A stretch of DNA of 64,000 nt, taken from the NCBI RefSeq assembly GCF_000283155.1, contig NW_004454179.1, positions 2,567,729 to 2,631,728 on the forward strand, read 5' to 3'. A model generated the notes under the pieces. The model did no database searches, was not told the DNA's origin, and worked only from the letters and a program-made list of their open reading frames with translations. The stretch's first letter is position 1. Every line of letters begins with the position of its first letter. Below are positions 1-11,108 of this stretch, one piece after another. The position numbers and the translations under genes were made by a program. Source of the stretch: Ceratotherium simum simum. Lineage: Eukaryota > Chordata > Mammalia > Perissodactyla > Rhinocerotidae.

Positions 1-1050
1 TCACTTGCGTTTGGCAGAGACGCCGGGCAGGCAGGGCGTGGGAGAGCTTTCTAGTGAGAAGGGAAGGCTCCACGGGTGCTGACGAGGCTGTTGGCGAGCG
101 GCCACCTTCCTCCCTGCTCCGCTGGGGCAGCGGAGACTGGAGCTGTGGGTTTCCCAGGAGGGCGGCTCGGGCAGGAACCCGCTCAGGCTGGGCGGTGGCG
201 GTCCATCAGGCCCTCCCCAGGCCCACCGCCACCTCTGCCCCCTCCCCTCCTTCCCCTCCAGGCAAAGCGCCAGCGCTGACCTCAGGCGCCTGGGCAGGTG
301 GGGCTGGCGCTGCTCTGGGGCTGCAGAGGTGAGGGTGGGAGGTTCCGGCCTCCTCCCACCCTGAGCCCCCTGCCCTCCCTCCTTCTCCAAAGCTGGGCAT
401 TTCAAGGTGCTGTGCAAGGGGCACTTGTCCCCCTCCTCAAGTCTGTGCGATCACCTCCCCCACCGCCCTCCAGGGCTGGGAGTGTGGAGGGGACTGCAGG
501 GCCAATAGGCTCCTCTGGGGTCCCCTGGGCTATCTGTCTCCCTGGTGACAGGAACACCGAGCATCCTCCATTCTAGGAGAGCCTTTGTCTGAGAGCACCC
601 ACTACCCGCCATCCTCCTCCCTCTGCTTCCCCTTGGTTGGCTCTGATCTGGACACAAGCTAGTTCCACTGCAGTGACCTTGTCCCACCCCACCCTGCTGC
701 CGCATCTCTCTGTCTCCCTAGCCTGACAGCATCACCCATCCTTGGGCTGGGGGACAGGCGGGGCAAAATAGCACCTGCCTGCTAACCTCACCGCTGGTGT
801 CGGAAAGGCTGGTTATGGGCACTGGCTGGTGGTGGCTGCAGCATCCCTCGATTTATTTCTCTGCTGTCTCTGTTCTTGAGAAATTGGGGCTCAGACCAGA
901 AGCTTCCCTTCCCTCCACTCCCTATCCTGTCCCTGTGGAACAGCCTGGATACTCTGAGGTATCCAGAAGAGTGTGGCTTTGTTCCTAAAGGAGGTGGGGG
1001 CAAGGGCACCCCATCAAGTGGCCCCTCCCCCTCCAGCATCCGCTCCTGCT
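1..1050. other. GC-rich intergenic stretch, no recognised gene
   Basis: High G+C with long C/T-rich runs but only scattered CpGs, unlike the AT-rich rest of the window. Several short open frames on both strands reflect base composition; none resembles a known protein and none has a convincing splice or start context. It could be part of a regulatory element or an exon of something to the left, but nothing here shows that. Confidence 0.4.
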
Positions 1051-2090
1051 CTTAGTCTCTCCTAGGGATCAAGCACATAGTAAAGAGAATGTATGAGTTG
1101 GGGGAGGAAACTTTTAGGCCCCTATAAAAACTTTTAATCTGAGAGGAATGGGGAGACACTGGAGAGTTTTCACAGAGAATTGACATAAGCTGACTTATGA
1201 TTTAACAGGATCCCTGTTTGATAAAGCATTTAGGGGAACAAGGGCAGAAGTAGGAAATATTGCCGTAATCCAGGCAAGGGGCGATGGTAGATTGGACCGG
1301 GGTCATGGAGTGTGTCCCTGTAACTGGCAGCTTGTACCTGCTGAATTAGCAGTCAGCAGGCCTGACTTCTGATGGTCGTCCAGCAGGGCTCTCTCTGCCT
1401 CCCAGGCTCAGTATGGCCTTCCATCCTCTTCTCTCAATCTCTTCTCCCAGCTAATACCAGAAGATTCAAGTAGCAGAGGCCAAAGGGAGTAACATAAGAT
1501 GTAAGTTAATAAGTATGGAACTAAAGGAGAGATGACACAGAGGGAGAGAAGGCTATCCATTCATGAGTCTTAGCTGCAAGCAACAGAAACCAACTCAGAC
1601 TGATTTTGACAGAAAAGGAATTTGTGATAATGATATTGGGTAGATCACAAAATTGCCAATATAGATGGAGAGCCAGTTTCTCCACTGATCACAAGATCAA
1701 TGCCCACTACCACATGGCACAACTCATCAAGTATGGACATCCCTACCACCACCAGCAAGCAAAAGACACTACAGCTTGTACCAGCAACCCCTCTAGCACT
1801 GTACCCTGAATACCACCCCTAGCCCTGTTGTCTCTACTGCCCTAGGAACTCAATCTGAGTGGAGGCTCCCAGTCCCTATCTCCTTCAGTCACTGGCTCCT
1901 GATTCCAAGTCAAATAAGTCACTTCACCATGCCCCAGCTGCAAGGGAGTCTAGGAAAGCAAGAGTTTGGCATTTTTATCTCCCACTGGGTGAGGCAACCT
2001 CTGCATCCCACTATGGCTAATAAGGTTGGGAAAATACCAAATATACAAGGGATTGCAGATGCAAAGCAGACTTAAAAAAACCAAAACAAT
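1051..2090. other. Intergenic; old L2-like repeat relic, otherwise nothing recognised
   Basis: About 1130-1320 reads like the antisense L2-type block also seen at 62085-62830 ('acaggatccctg', 'gtaatccaggca'). The remainder has no gene. Confidence 0.35.
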
Positions 2091-2338
2091 AGCCAGCCCT
2101 GATTCCCTAGTGGTTAAAGTTTGGCATGCTCCGCTTCCACAGCCCGGGTTTATTCCCATGTGTAGAAGCACACCACTTGTCTGTCAGTAGCCATGCTGTG
2201 GCAGCGGCTCACATAGAAGAACTAGAAGGACTTAAAACTAGAATATACAACTATGTACTGCGGCTTTGGGGAGGAAAAAAAAAAGGAAGATTGGCAAAAG
2301 ATGTTAGCTCAAGGCAAATCTTTCCCAGCAAAAAAAAC
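2091..2338 (+). repeat. ERE SINE (diverged)
   Basis: Starts agccagccctg...cctagtggttaaag, contains the gccatgctgtggcagc and gttagctcaaggc tail motifs, and ends in an A-run. It is among the most diverged ERE copies here. Confidence 0.8.
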
Positions 2339-2842
2339 ATAATATATACACACAAGTGTCCATAAGAAAAAGTATATCACATGGGGATCAGTGAATGTCC
2401 CATGATTATAAAATTACCAGACTGATTTCCATCTGTGGCTCTAATCTACAGTACCAGAAGGAAATTCCAAGAGAAAAATTACTCTACTGAAGGAACCACC
2501 TTAAATGAAAACACTTGTTTGGATATTTGTTTAAATATTATTGTCAACAGCATGACAAAATTTTTATAAAACAATGTTTATGATAGATAGACAAATCTTG
2601 ACAGTATCATTTGACACCCCCCTTATCCAGCTGTAACTAGAGCTCAATAAACTGTTGGAATTCCCAGGTATTCAAACAAATAAATTACCTTTTCAATTCT
2701 AGTTAGTTTTAGATGAGTTTCTGTCACTTGCACCCAAGAGAATCTGGAATAAACAAACAACTATTTGAATAAAATTGGCACTTAACATTTGTTGTTTCTA
2801 TTTGTTTGGACTACAGACATAAATGGACTTATGTGAGACTAC

Positions 2843-3031
2843 TTTTTGTGTGTGTGTGAGGAAGATTAGCCCTGAGCTAATACCCGTGCCCATCTTCCTC
2901 TACTTTATATGGGACATATAGCACGGCTTGACAAGCGGTGCTTCAGTCTGCGCCCAGGATCTGGACCTGTGAACCCCAGGCTGCCAAAGCAGAGCGTGGG
3001 AACTTAACCACTACGCCACTGGGCCGGCCCC
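2843..3031 (-). repeat. ERE SINE
   Basis: Minus orientation: gaggaagattagccctgagc at the A-tail side and actgggccggcccc at the head. Flanked by near-identical atgtgaga(c/a)tactttt direct repeats (about 2831 and 3034). Confidence 0.9.
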
Positions 3032-3607
3032 AATGTGAGAATACTTTTAAGTCATATCAGAAGGAAATGGGGAATAAAAAAATGGAAATAATTGTAGATT
3101 TATTTTTATAACCCTCCATCTGTGACAGCTTTGATGAATTTTATTTTCTTTACAATTTTTTTCTTAGGTTTTAAGGTTTAGTTTTTCTTAATTTGTGTAA
3201 GTGGGACAAAAGCACATTTAACAAAAAAGAAGAAAGGGGTCCTACTGTATTTTGAAAAATTTTCAAGTTCCTAAGGCAGGAAGAAGGCAGGAAGCAGGAA
3301 GCTTCCTAAGAACCTAAGGCAGGTTCTATTTGTTCCTGGAAAGGAATGAAATTTGACATTGATTTAATGTCAATGTGTGAAAGAATAGATTTTAAAACAA
3401 GTTATTTACAAAATATGAAGGGAAAAGGAGTAAGGGAGATTAAATCTGTGATTAAGTAATAGCATAAAATTAAAGCACAAGCAGGCATCTGAGTCTAGCG
3501 CTGATGCCCTCGTATCCTCAACGTGCACACACGCACACACATTAAAGAGTTACTTTGCTCTAAGGGTTCTAGACACTAGATTAAACTTAAATAGGGCATA
3601 AGAATTC

Positions 3608-3793
3608 TTTTTGGGGGGCGAGGAAGATTGGCCCTGGGCTAACATCTGTGCCCATCTTCCTCTATTTCATGTGAGACGCTTGCCACAGCATGGCTTGATA
3701 AGTGGTGCGTAGGTCTGCCTGGGATCCGAACCTGCGAACCCAGGGCTGCAGAAGCAGAGCACGCGAACTTAACCACTACATCACCGGGCTGGT
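3608..3793 (-). repeat. ERE SINE
   Basis: Minus orientation; gaggaagattggccctgggc to tcaccgggctgg. Short T-run at the tail end. Confidence 0.88.
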
Positions 3794-4560
3794 GATACTT
3801 CCCACTACTCATCAAAAAATGAACATGTACATTTACTTGCACTCCTTCCCATAACACCACTAAAATGATAGAAAAAGGAATAATTTACAAGGTCAAACCA
3901 CAGGACAAATAGAAGTGGCAAGGAGACAACAGCAAAATTTTGGAAGCAAGAACGCAGATGTATGAGCAGTAACTTTTGAGCAACCATGAGAAAGCCAAAA
4001 CCTAAGACGGCAGTGGCAGAAGTGTAAGCAAGCTCATTGCTGACACAGGTCCCTCAAAAGCTCTGAACTGGAGGCGTCAGGGACCCTGTGATGAAAAATC
4101 CGGGGAGTCACTGGAAGTCTGAGCACAGAACGGCTAGAAGCCTATAGCGCCTCCCCACTGGCAGAGGACTGGGGGTCCACTCTCTGGAGATGTCAATTCA
4201 ACAAAGCTCTGGATTTGGGCCCCAGTCTCCCCTGTGGGCAGTAGGCTGTGCTGAAAATACGAACAAGTGCGAGTCTACACACCAAACCCTGAGACCCTCT
4301 GGCCCCCTTGTCCACTAGGCTCCCCGAATATTGGTGGCTAATTTAGGGTGCAGCTTTCAGGCTACCTTACTTTCTTCTTTCTGTTTATAGTTATATGTTT
4401 TGAATTCTTTACAATGACATGTATCATTTATGTATATAAACAAACAAAATCCAGGAGGTAAATTACTTCCCACTTAGGTGTATCAGGTGCCAAGGAATGT
4501 ATTGATTTGCTCCAACAACAAAATGACATCTGGAACAGCAGCTAAACTGGAGTGACCATC
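3794..4560. other. Intergenic, no gene or clear repeat seen
   Basis: No open frame, splice-like structure or repeat that I recognise. Confidence 0.3.
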
Positions 4561-4594
4561 TGATTAAGTTAATGATAATCCACTGTTATCCACC

Positions 4595-4755
4595 CAGATC
4601 CATCTGCCCTCTGCACAGACATAATTGAGCAATCCTTTAAAGAGGAAGAAATTGGCATTAAGACCACACAACTAATAAACGTCTTACTAGAATTCAAACC
4701 CATCTTTCTGGCTCCAAAGTCTAAGAGCGTGTCCCCACACCATAAGAACTCAGTG
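4595..4755 (-). repeat. MIR-like fossil SINE
   Basis: Contains the reverse-complement MIR core: acacaactaataaacgtctt followed by gaattcaaacccatcttt, equivalent to the AAAGC...GGGTTTGAAT...AGCTGTGTG region of MIR. Old and diverged. Confidence 0.5.
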
Positions 4756-4974
4756 ACTCTGTAATCACACCCGTTGCCACCACAAATCTGGACCTGCAGA
4801 TTCATTACTAGGAATTAGTTACTCTCACTTTTTGATTAAGACCACATTTAAAAAATTCAACCTCTCCCAAATATTAAATAGATTGCAAGGTAAGTACCAA
4901 AATAAGATCCAGTCCTTCTCCTGCAATAATTGAATGGTTTCTGGTGGAAGTCCAAATCGTGACTGGCTTTCTAG

Positions 4975-5580
4975 ATGGCGGTTTCGTAACGTATCAGTGT
5001 CGTTAACCGCCGCGATGGGCGCGAGCTGCGGTGCTGCGGAGGGGCCGAGTGTCCGCCGCCCGCCCACCTCGGCCCCCGATGTCCTCGCGGCCGCGGCTTC
5101 CAGCCCCGGCTCCCTAGACCAGGGGCAGCGGAGTTTGGCGGAGCTGCAGGAGGCTTTGAAGCGCCAGGAGGGACTTTGCACAAAGAAAAATTCATTGCAA
5201 GTTGCCCACCAAGGGTAAAAAGATCTTAGACTCCGGCCAAAATGTAAGCTGCCATTGCAGAACGTGAACGGCTTCGAAGAAAAAGGAGACGGTTTCATCC
5301 CGTTGGATTAGACTAAGCTAAGGCGAAAAGCCACGGCGGGGGTGGATGTGGACACAGATAAGGCCCAGAATTCTGACACTGATACTGATAGTTCATGAGC
5401 AGTTCCTGGCTGCTCCTCTGTAGATACAGCAGGTCATCTAAAGCAACCTCACCCAGGAAGGGACTGTCCATCTCCACAAAACGGACGCAGAGGCTTCAGA
5501 GGCGGAGTCCGCTGTCGGCAAGGGCAAGGCTTCCAGCTGCTGAGCCAGTGCAAGGAAAATTATCAGGGATAAAGAGGGAC
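4975..5580 (+). pseudogene. POLR2M: POLR2M (GRINL1A) retropseudogene, 5' portion only, frameshifted
   Basis: Intronless CpG-rich block. An ATG at 5014 opens about 60 codons, including GQRSLAELQEALKRQEGL, which resembles the N-terminal QRSLVELREMLKRQERL of POLR2M/Gdown1, an RNA polymerase II-associated protein. The similarity then jumps frame. CKLPTKGKKILDS is at about 5195-5230, DVDTDKAQNSD at about 5345-5380, VPGCSSVD at about 5400-5425, and an E-A-S-E-x-E-S-A-V-x-K-G segment at about 5490-5525. Frameshifts and in-frame stops make it non-functional. The downstream two thirds of the gene, 3' UTR and poly(A) are absent; it runs straight into L1 sequence at about 5585. Parent assignment rests on remembered human sequence. 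Confidence 0.75.
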
Positions 5581-5584
5581 GTTA

Positions 5585-6540
5585 CATAATGATAAAGGAA
5601 TCAATTCCCCCAAAAGACATAACAATCTTTAATTTGTGGATGAACCTAACAATAGAGCATCAATATATGTGAGGGAAAAATTGAAGAATTGCAAGGAGAA
5701 ATAAACCAATCCACTATTATAGTTGAAGACTCCAACACCTCTCTCTCAGAATGGACGGATCCAGCTGGCAGAAAATCAGCAAGGATATAGTTGAACTGAA
5801 GGGCCACCATCAATCACTCGAGTCTATTGACATTTATAGAATACTGCATCCAACCAGTGCAGAATACACATTTTTCTCAAACTAACATGGAACATTCGCC
5901 AAAATAGACTACATTGTGGGCATAAAACACACTTTAACAAATTTAAAAGAATAGAAAGCAGAGTATGCTCTCAGACCACAGTAGAATTAAACTAGAAATT
6001 AATAGCAGAAAGATAGCTGGAAAATCCCCAAATAGTAGAAGATTAAACAACATACTTCTAAATTACACATGGGTCAAAGAAGAAGTCTCAAGAGAAATTA
6101 AAAAATTTTTGAACTAAATGAAAATGAAAACACAACTTAAAATTTGTGGGATACAGAAAAAACACTGCTAGAGGGAAATTTATTGCATTGAAAGCATATA
6201 TTAGAAAAGAAGAAAGATCTAAAATTGACAATCTAAGCTTCCACCTTAGTAAACTAGAAAAGAAGAGCAAATTAAATCCAAAGTAAATAGAAGAAAAGAA
6301 ATAAAAATTAGAGCAGAAATCAATGAAATTGAAGACAGGAAATTGACAGAGAAAAATCAAGGAAACCAAAAACTGGTTCTTTGAAAAGATCAGCAAAATC
6401 AATAAACCTCTAGCTAGGCTAACAGAGAAAAAGACAAAGAAGACACAAATTGCTAATATCAGAAACAAAAAAGAGGCCATCACTACTGATCCTACAGACA
6501 TTAAAAGGATACAGAGGAGTATTATGAACAACTCTATGCC
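5585..6540 (+). mobile_element. L1 ORF2 fragment, sense, many stops
   Basis: Translates in patches to L1 ORF2 endonuclease-to-RT sequence: INSPKRHN..., a P-L-S-Q-N-G-R segment, and WFFEKISKINKPLARLTEKK near 6370-6430. Stops and frameshifts throughout. It begins immediately after the POLR2M retropseudogene and stops at 6540, where the strand of L1 homology flips. Confidence 0.8.
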
Positions 6541-7860
6541 TATAAATTTTGTTAATCTTTTTAAAGAACCAAATTTTGGCTTTGTTGATTTTCTCTATTG
6601 TTTTTCTATTCTTTATTTCACTTATCTCCTCTCTAATCTTTATTCTTTCCTTCCTTCTATTACCTTTAGGTTTAGTTTGCTCTTCTTTTTCTAGTTATTT
6701 AAGGATATAGTCAGGTGATGGATTTGAGATCTTTCTTCTTTGTTAATATATGCATTTACAGCTATAAATCTCCCTCCTAGCATTGCTTTTGCTGTATCCA
6801 TAATTTTTGATATGTTGTATTTTCATTTTCATTTGTCTCATGATATTTTCTAATTTCCCTTGTGATTTCTTCCTTGACCCATGAGTTAAGTGTATGTCAT
6901 TTAATTTCCACATGTTTGTGAGTTGTTTTACTTTTCCTTCTGTCACTGATTTCTAGTTTCATTCCACTGCGATCAGAAAAGATACTTTGCACAATATCAG
7001 TCTTTTAAAATTTATTAAGATTTGGTTTGTGCACTAACATTTGATCTATCCTGGAGAACGTTCCATGTGTATTCTTTTTTTCTATTTTATTTAATTTTTT
7101 AATTTTTAATTTTTTTTATTTTGTGAGGAAGATCGGCCCTGACCTAACTTCTGATGCCAATCCTCCTCTTTTTTTGCTGAGGAAGATTGGCCCTGGGCTA
7201 ACATCTTTGCCAATCTTCCTCTACTTTATATGGGACGCGGACACAACATGGCTTGACAAGCGGTGCATCAGTGCGTGACTGGGATCCAAAACTGCAAACC
7301 CCAGGCCGCTGAGGTGGCTATGCCACCTTAACCGCTATGCCACCGGGCCAGGCCCCCATGTGTATTCTGCCGTTTTTTGAGTGAAGTGTTCTGTTTATGT
7401 CTCTTAGATCTAATTGGTCCATAGTGTTGTTGAAGTCCTCTCTTTCCTTATTATCTTCTATTCTATCCAATGGGATAATAAGGATTGTTCTATCCACTAT
7501 TGAAAGTGGGGAAATATCCGACTGTTATTATAGAATTGTCTATTTCTCCCTTCAGTTCTGTCAATTTTACTTCATATATTTTGGGGCTCTGTTATTAGAT
7601 GTGTATATGTTTATAAGTGTTACATATTCTTGATGAATTGAAACTTTTATCAATATACAATATCCTTTTTCATCTCTTATAACCTTTTTTGACTTATAAT
7701 CTATTTTGTCTGATAATAATATAGCCACCCCAGCTCTCTTTTGGTTACTATTAGCATGGAATATCTTTTCCATCATCTTACTTTCAACTTCTTTGTGTCT
7801 TTGAATCCAAAATGAGTCTTGTAGACAACATATGGTTGGATTATACATATTATACAAAAT
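6541..7860 (-). mobile_element. L1 ORF2 5' segment, inverted (twin-priming arm)
   Basis: The minus strand from 7857 reads L1 endonuclease: YNPTICCLQDSFW, HANSNQKRAGVAILLSDKID, then on to N-A-R-R-E-I-Y and ending KIWFFKKINKI at about 6545-6580. Interrupted by an ERE at about 7080-7356. It abuts, in opposite orientation, the L1 3' segment starting at 7861. That is the layout produced by twin priming. Confidence 0.75.
7080..7356 (-). repeat. ERE SINE inside L1
   Basis: Minus orientation with a long T-rich tail. Bounded by ccatgtgtattct direct repeats at about 7065 and 7356, so it inserted after the L1. Confidence 0.9.
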
Positions 7861-9998
7861 ATGTACAAGATCTACATGAGAAAAACTATAAAACTCTTAT
7901 AAAGAAATCAAAGTAGATCTAAATAAATAGATATTTCATATTCATAGACAAGAAGACTCACATTGTGAGATATCAGTTCTTCTCAACTTGATGTTTCAAC
8001 ACAGTCCCAGTCAAAATCCTAGCAAGTTACTTCGCAAATATCGACAGATTCTAAAGTTTATATCAAAAGGCAAAGGACCTAGGATAGCCAAAATCATATT
8101 GAAAAAGAACAATGTTGGAGGACTGACATTAGTGACTTCAAGACTTGCTATAAAACTACAGTAATGAAGACAGTGTGTATTGGTGAAAGAATAGACAAAT
8201 AGATCAGTGCAACAGAATAAAGAGGGCAGAAATAGACCCACACAAATGTAGTCAACTGATATTTCACAAAGGGACAAAGGCAATCCAATGGAGACAGGAT
8301 AGTCTTTTCAACAAATGGTGCTGGAACAACTGAGCATTCACATGCAAAAAAATGAATCTAGACACAGACTTTATACTTTTCACAAAAATTAACACAAAAT
8401 GGATCATAGACCTAACTATAAAATATAAAACTATAAAATTTCTAGATGATAGTATAGGAGAAAATTGAGGTGATCTTGGCCTTGGCACTAAGTTTTTATT
8501 TTTATTTTTTTGGTAATTTTTGTTTGTGTGTGTGTGAGGAGATCAGCCCTCAGGTGACATCTGCCAATCCTCCTCTTTTTGCTGAGGAAGACTGGCTCCG
8601 GGCTAACATCCGTGCCCATCTTCCTCTACTTTATATGGGATGCCGCCACAGCATGGCTTGCCAAGCGGTGCGTCAGTGTGTGCCCGGGGTTCCGAACACG
8701 GACGTCCAGCAGTGGAGCGCGTGCACTTAACCGCTATGCCACCAGGCTGGCCCCTTGGCAATAAGTTTTTAGATACAACACCAAAAGCACGATTCAAGAA
8801 AGAAAAAATTGACTAAGTTGTACTTCATTAAAATTAAAAACTTCTGTTCTGTGAAAGATACTGTTGCGAGAATGAAATGACAAGCCACAGACTGGAAGAA
8901 AATATTTGCAAAACACATATCTGATAAAGGACTTGTATCCAAAATATACAAAGAACTCTTAAAACTCAATAATAAGGAAACAAACAACCCCATTAAAAGT
9001 GGACAAAACATTTGAGCAGACACCTTACCAAAGATAGCAAATAGCAGATCAAAAGATGCTCAACATCAAATGTCATTAGGGAATTGCAAATTAAAACAAT
9101 GAGATACCACTATATATCTATTAGGATGGCTAAAATCCAAAACGCTGACAATACCAAATGCTGGCCTGGATATGGAGCCACAGGAACTCTCATTTTTTGC
9201 TGGTAGGAATGCAAAACAGTATAGCCACTTTGGAAGAGAGTTTGGTAGTTTCTTACAAAGCTAAATAAACATAGTTTTACCATATGATCCAGCAATCGTG
9301 CTCCTTAGTATTTACTCAAACCAGCTGAAAACTTATGTCCACACAAAAAACTGCACACAGATGTATGTAACAGTCTTATTCATAATTCCCCAAATTTAGA
9401 AGCAACCAAGATGTCCTCCAAAAGATGAATGGATAAACAAACTGTGGTACATCTATACAGTAGAACATAATTCAGCAATAAAAAGAAATGAGCTATCAAG
9501 CCAAAAAGACTGGGAAGAAACTTAAATGCATATTGATAGGTGAAAGAAGCCATTCTGAAAAGGCTAAATACTGTATTTTTCCAACTATGACACTCTGGAA
9601 AAGGCAAAACTATAGAGACAGTAAAATGATCAGTAGGTTAGCAGAGGTTCTGGATAGATGAATAGGTGGACTACAGGGGATTTTCAGGGAGATGAAAGTA
9701 TTCTATTTGGTACTGTAATGATGGATACATGACATGTTTGCCAAAACCTTTTGCACATAGAACATATAATACAAAGAGTGACCCCTAATGTAAATTATAG
9801 ACTTTAGTTAATAATCTATTGATATTGATTCATCAATTGTAACAAATGTACCACACTAATTTAAGAAGTTAATAATAAAAGAAATTGTGTTGGGAGGGTG
9901 GAATGGGGAAGAATGAGGTATTTTGGAATCTGTACTTTCTGCCCAATTTTTCTATAAACCTAAAACTGCTCCCTCCAAAATAAAATCTACTAGTTAAA
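7861..9998 (+). mobile_element. L1 ORF2 C-terminal part and 3' UTR, sense
   Basis: Typical mammalian L1 3' sequence: 'tcaacaaatggtgctggaac', 'gataaaggacttgtatcca', 'gagataccactatatatcta', 'atggataaacaaactgtggt'. It closes with an A-rich end at about 9996. Interrupted by the ERE at 8498-8753. Together with 6541-7860 it forms one 5'-inverted L1. Confidence 0.85.
8498..8753 (-). repeat. ERE SINE inside L1
   Basis: Minus orientation, two tail modules (gaggagatcagccctcaggt and gaggaagactggctccgggc). Flanked by cttggca(c/a)taagttttta direct repeats at 8480 and 8754. Confidence 0.92.
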
Positions 9999-10013
9999 AA
10001 AAAGTAGGCTGAT

Positions 10014-10224
10014 GGGCCGGCCCCGTGGCTTAGCAGTTAAGTGCGCGCGCTCCACTACTGGCAGCCTGGGTTCGGATCCCGGGCGTGCATAGACGCATCG
10101 CTTCTCCCGCCATGCTGAGGCCGCGTCCCACATACAGCAGCTGGAAGGATGTGCAGCTACGACGTACAACTAGCCACTGGGGCTTTGGGGGGCAAAAATA
10201 AATAAAATCTTTAAAAAAAAAAAA
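10014..10224 (+). repeat. ERE SINE, short-tail form
   Basis: gggccggccccgtggcttag start, ccatgctgaggccgcgtccc middle, ggggctttggggggcaaaaa end followed by a poly(A). Flanked by agtaggctga repeats. Confidence 0.95.
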
Positions 10225-10238
10225 AAAAAGTAGGCTGA

Positions 10239-10490
10239 GGGGCTGGTCCGGTGTCATAGTGGTTAAGTTCTCAGGCTCCATTTCAGGGGCCCGGAGTTTA
10301 CAGGTTCGGATCTGTGGTTCAGACCGACGCACTGCTTGTCTTGTCAAGCCATACTGTAGCGGCGTTACATATAAAGTAGAGGAAGATGGGCATGGATGTT
10401 AGCCCAGGGCCAATCTTCCCCAGCAAAAAAGAGGAGGATTGGCACTGATGTTAGCTCCAGGCTAATCTTCCTCAAAAAAAAAAAAAAAAA
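10239..10490 (+). repeat. ERE SINE, second insertion beside the previous one
   Basis: ggggctggtccggtgtcata start, long-tail form ending in about 18 A. A third copy of the target repeat (aagtaggttga) follows it. Confidence 0.93.
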
Positions 10491-10494
10491 AAGT

Positions 10495-10830
10495 AGGTTG
10501 ATTTTTTTAACATAAAATGGGAAATCACTAGAAAGGCTTTAGTCAGGAAAGCAACAGGGTCAGATACAGGTTTTGGTAAAGCTGTCTGGAGACAGTATGG
10601 GAAGGGATGGGAGGAAGAATGAAGTGGAAGCGGGGAAAGGTACAAAGCCTGGCATCAAAGAGTAATGCCTGGTCCTTATAGAAGATGGAGACAGTCTCAG
10701 CTAGAGTAATGAGGAAGGGAAAGAGGAGATGGTTTGAGAAATATTTAGAAGGTCAAATAGGCAAGATGTGGAGGTTGGTTGTATATGAATGGTGAGAGAG
10801 AGAGAGAAGGAAAGGATGATGCCCAGTTTT
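10495..10830 (-). repeat. L2-type LINE relic
   Basis: Resembles the antisense L2-type block found also at 47250-47660 and 62085-62830 ('gtcaggaaagcaacagggtc', 'tctggagacagtatg'). Family call is tentative. Confidence 0.35.
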
Positions 10831-10944
10831 CTAGCTTAAATGACCAGGTGGGTAATATTCTGCCTAATTAGACATGAAGTTCCTAATTAGACATGAAGTT
10901 CCCCTGTTGACTCTGAGAGGGCACACTGTACCCATTCCTTCATC

Positions 10945-11108
10945 ATCACAGATTGAATATGTAATTATTTGAGTGCTTATTTGTTAGTGGCAGCCCGCCA
11001 CTCTAGACTGAACACGCAGTGGGGTTGAACCATGTCTGGTTCTGCTCATCCTTGTGTCACCAGCACCAGCACAGTGAGTGGCACAGAGTCAGTACTGAAT
11101 AACAGTTG
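10945..11108 (+). repeat. L2 LINE 3'-end relic
   Basis: 'ccagcaccagcacagtgagtggcacagagtcagtactgaataa' layout matches the L2 3' end (CAGTGCCTGGCACATAGTAGG...CAATAAA). Confidence 0.45.

Noticed and set aside
1..417. 138-codon minus-strand open frame in the GC-rich edge
   Set aside because: Low-complexity Pro/Ser/Arg composition expected from GC-rich DNA; nothing known resembles it.
4825..5298. 157-codon open frame on the minus strand
   Set aside because: Antisense shadow of the CpG-rich POLR2M retropseudogene; no independent protein similarity.
6088..6531. 147-codon Phe-rich open frame on the minus strand
   Set aside because: Antisense of A-rich L1 ORF2; hydrophobic composition is an artefact of reading poly-A-rich sequence backwards.
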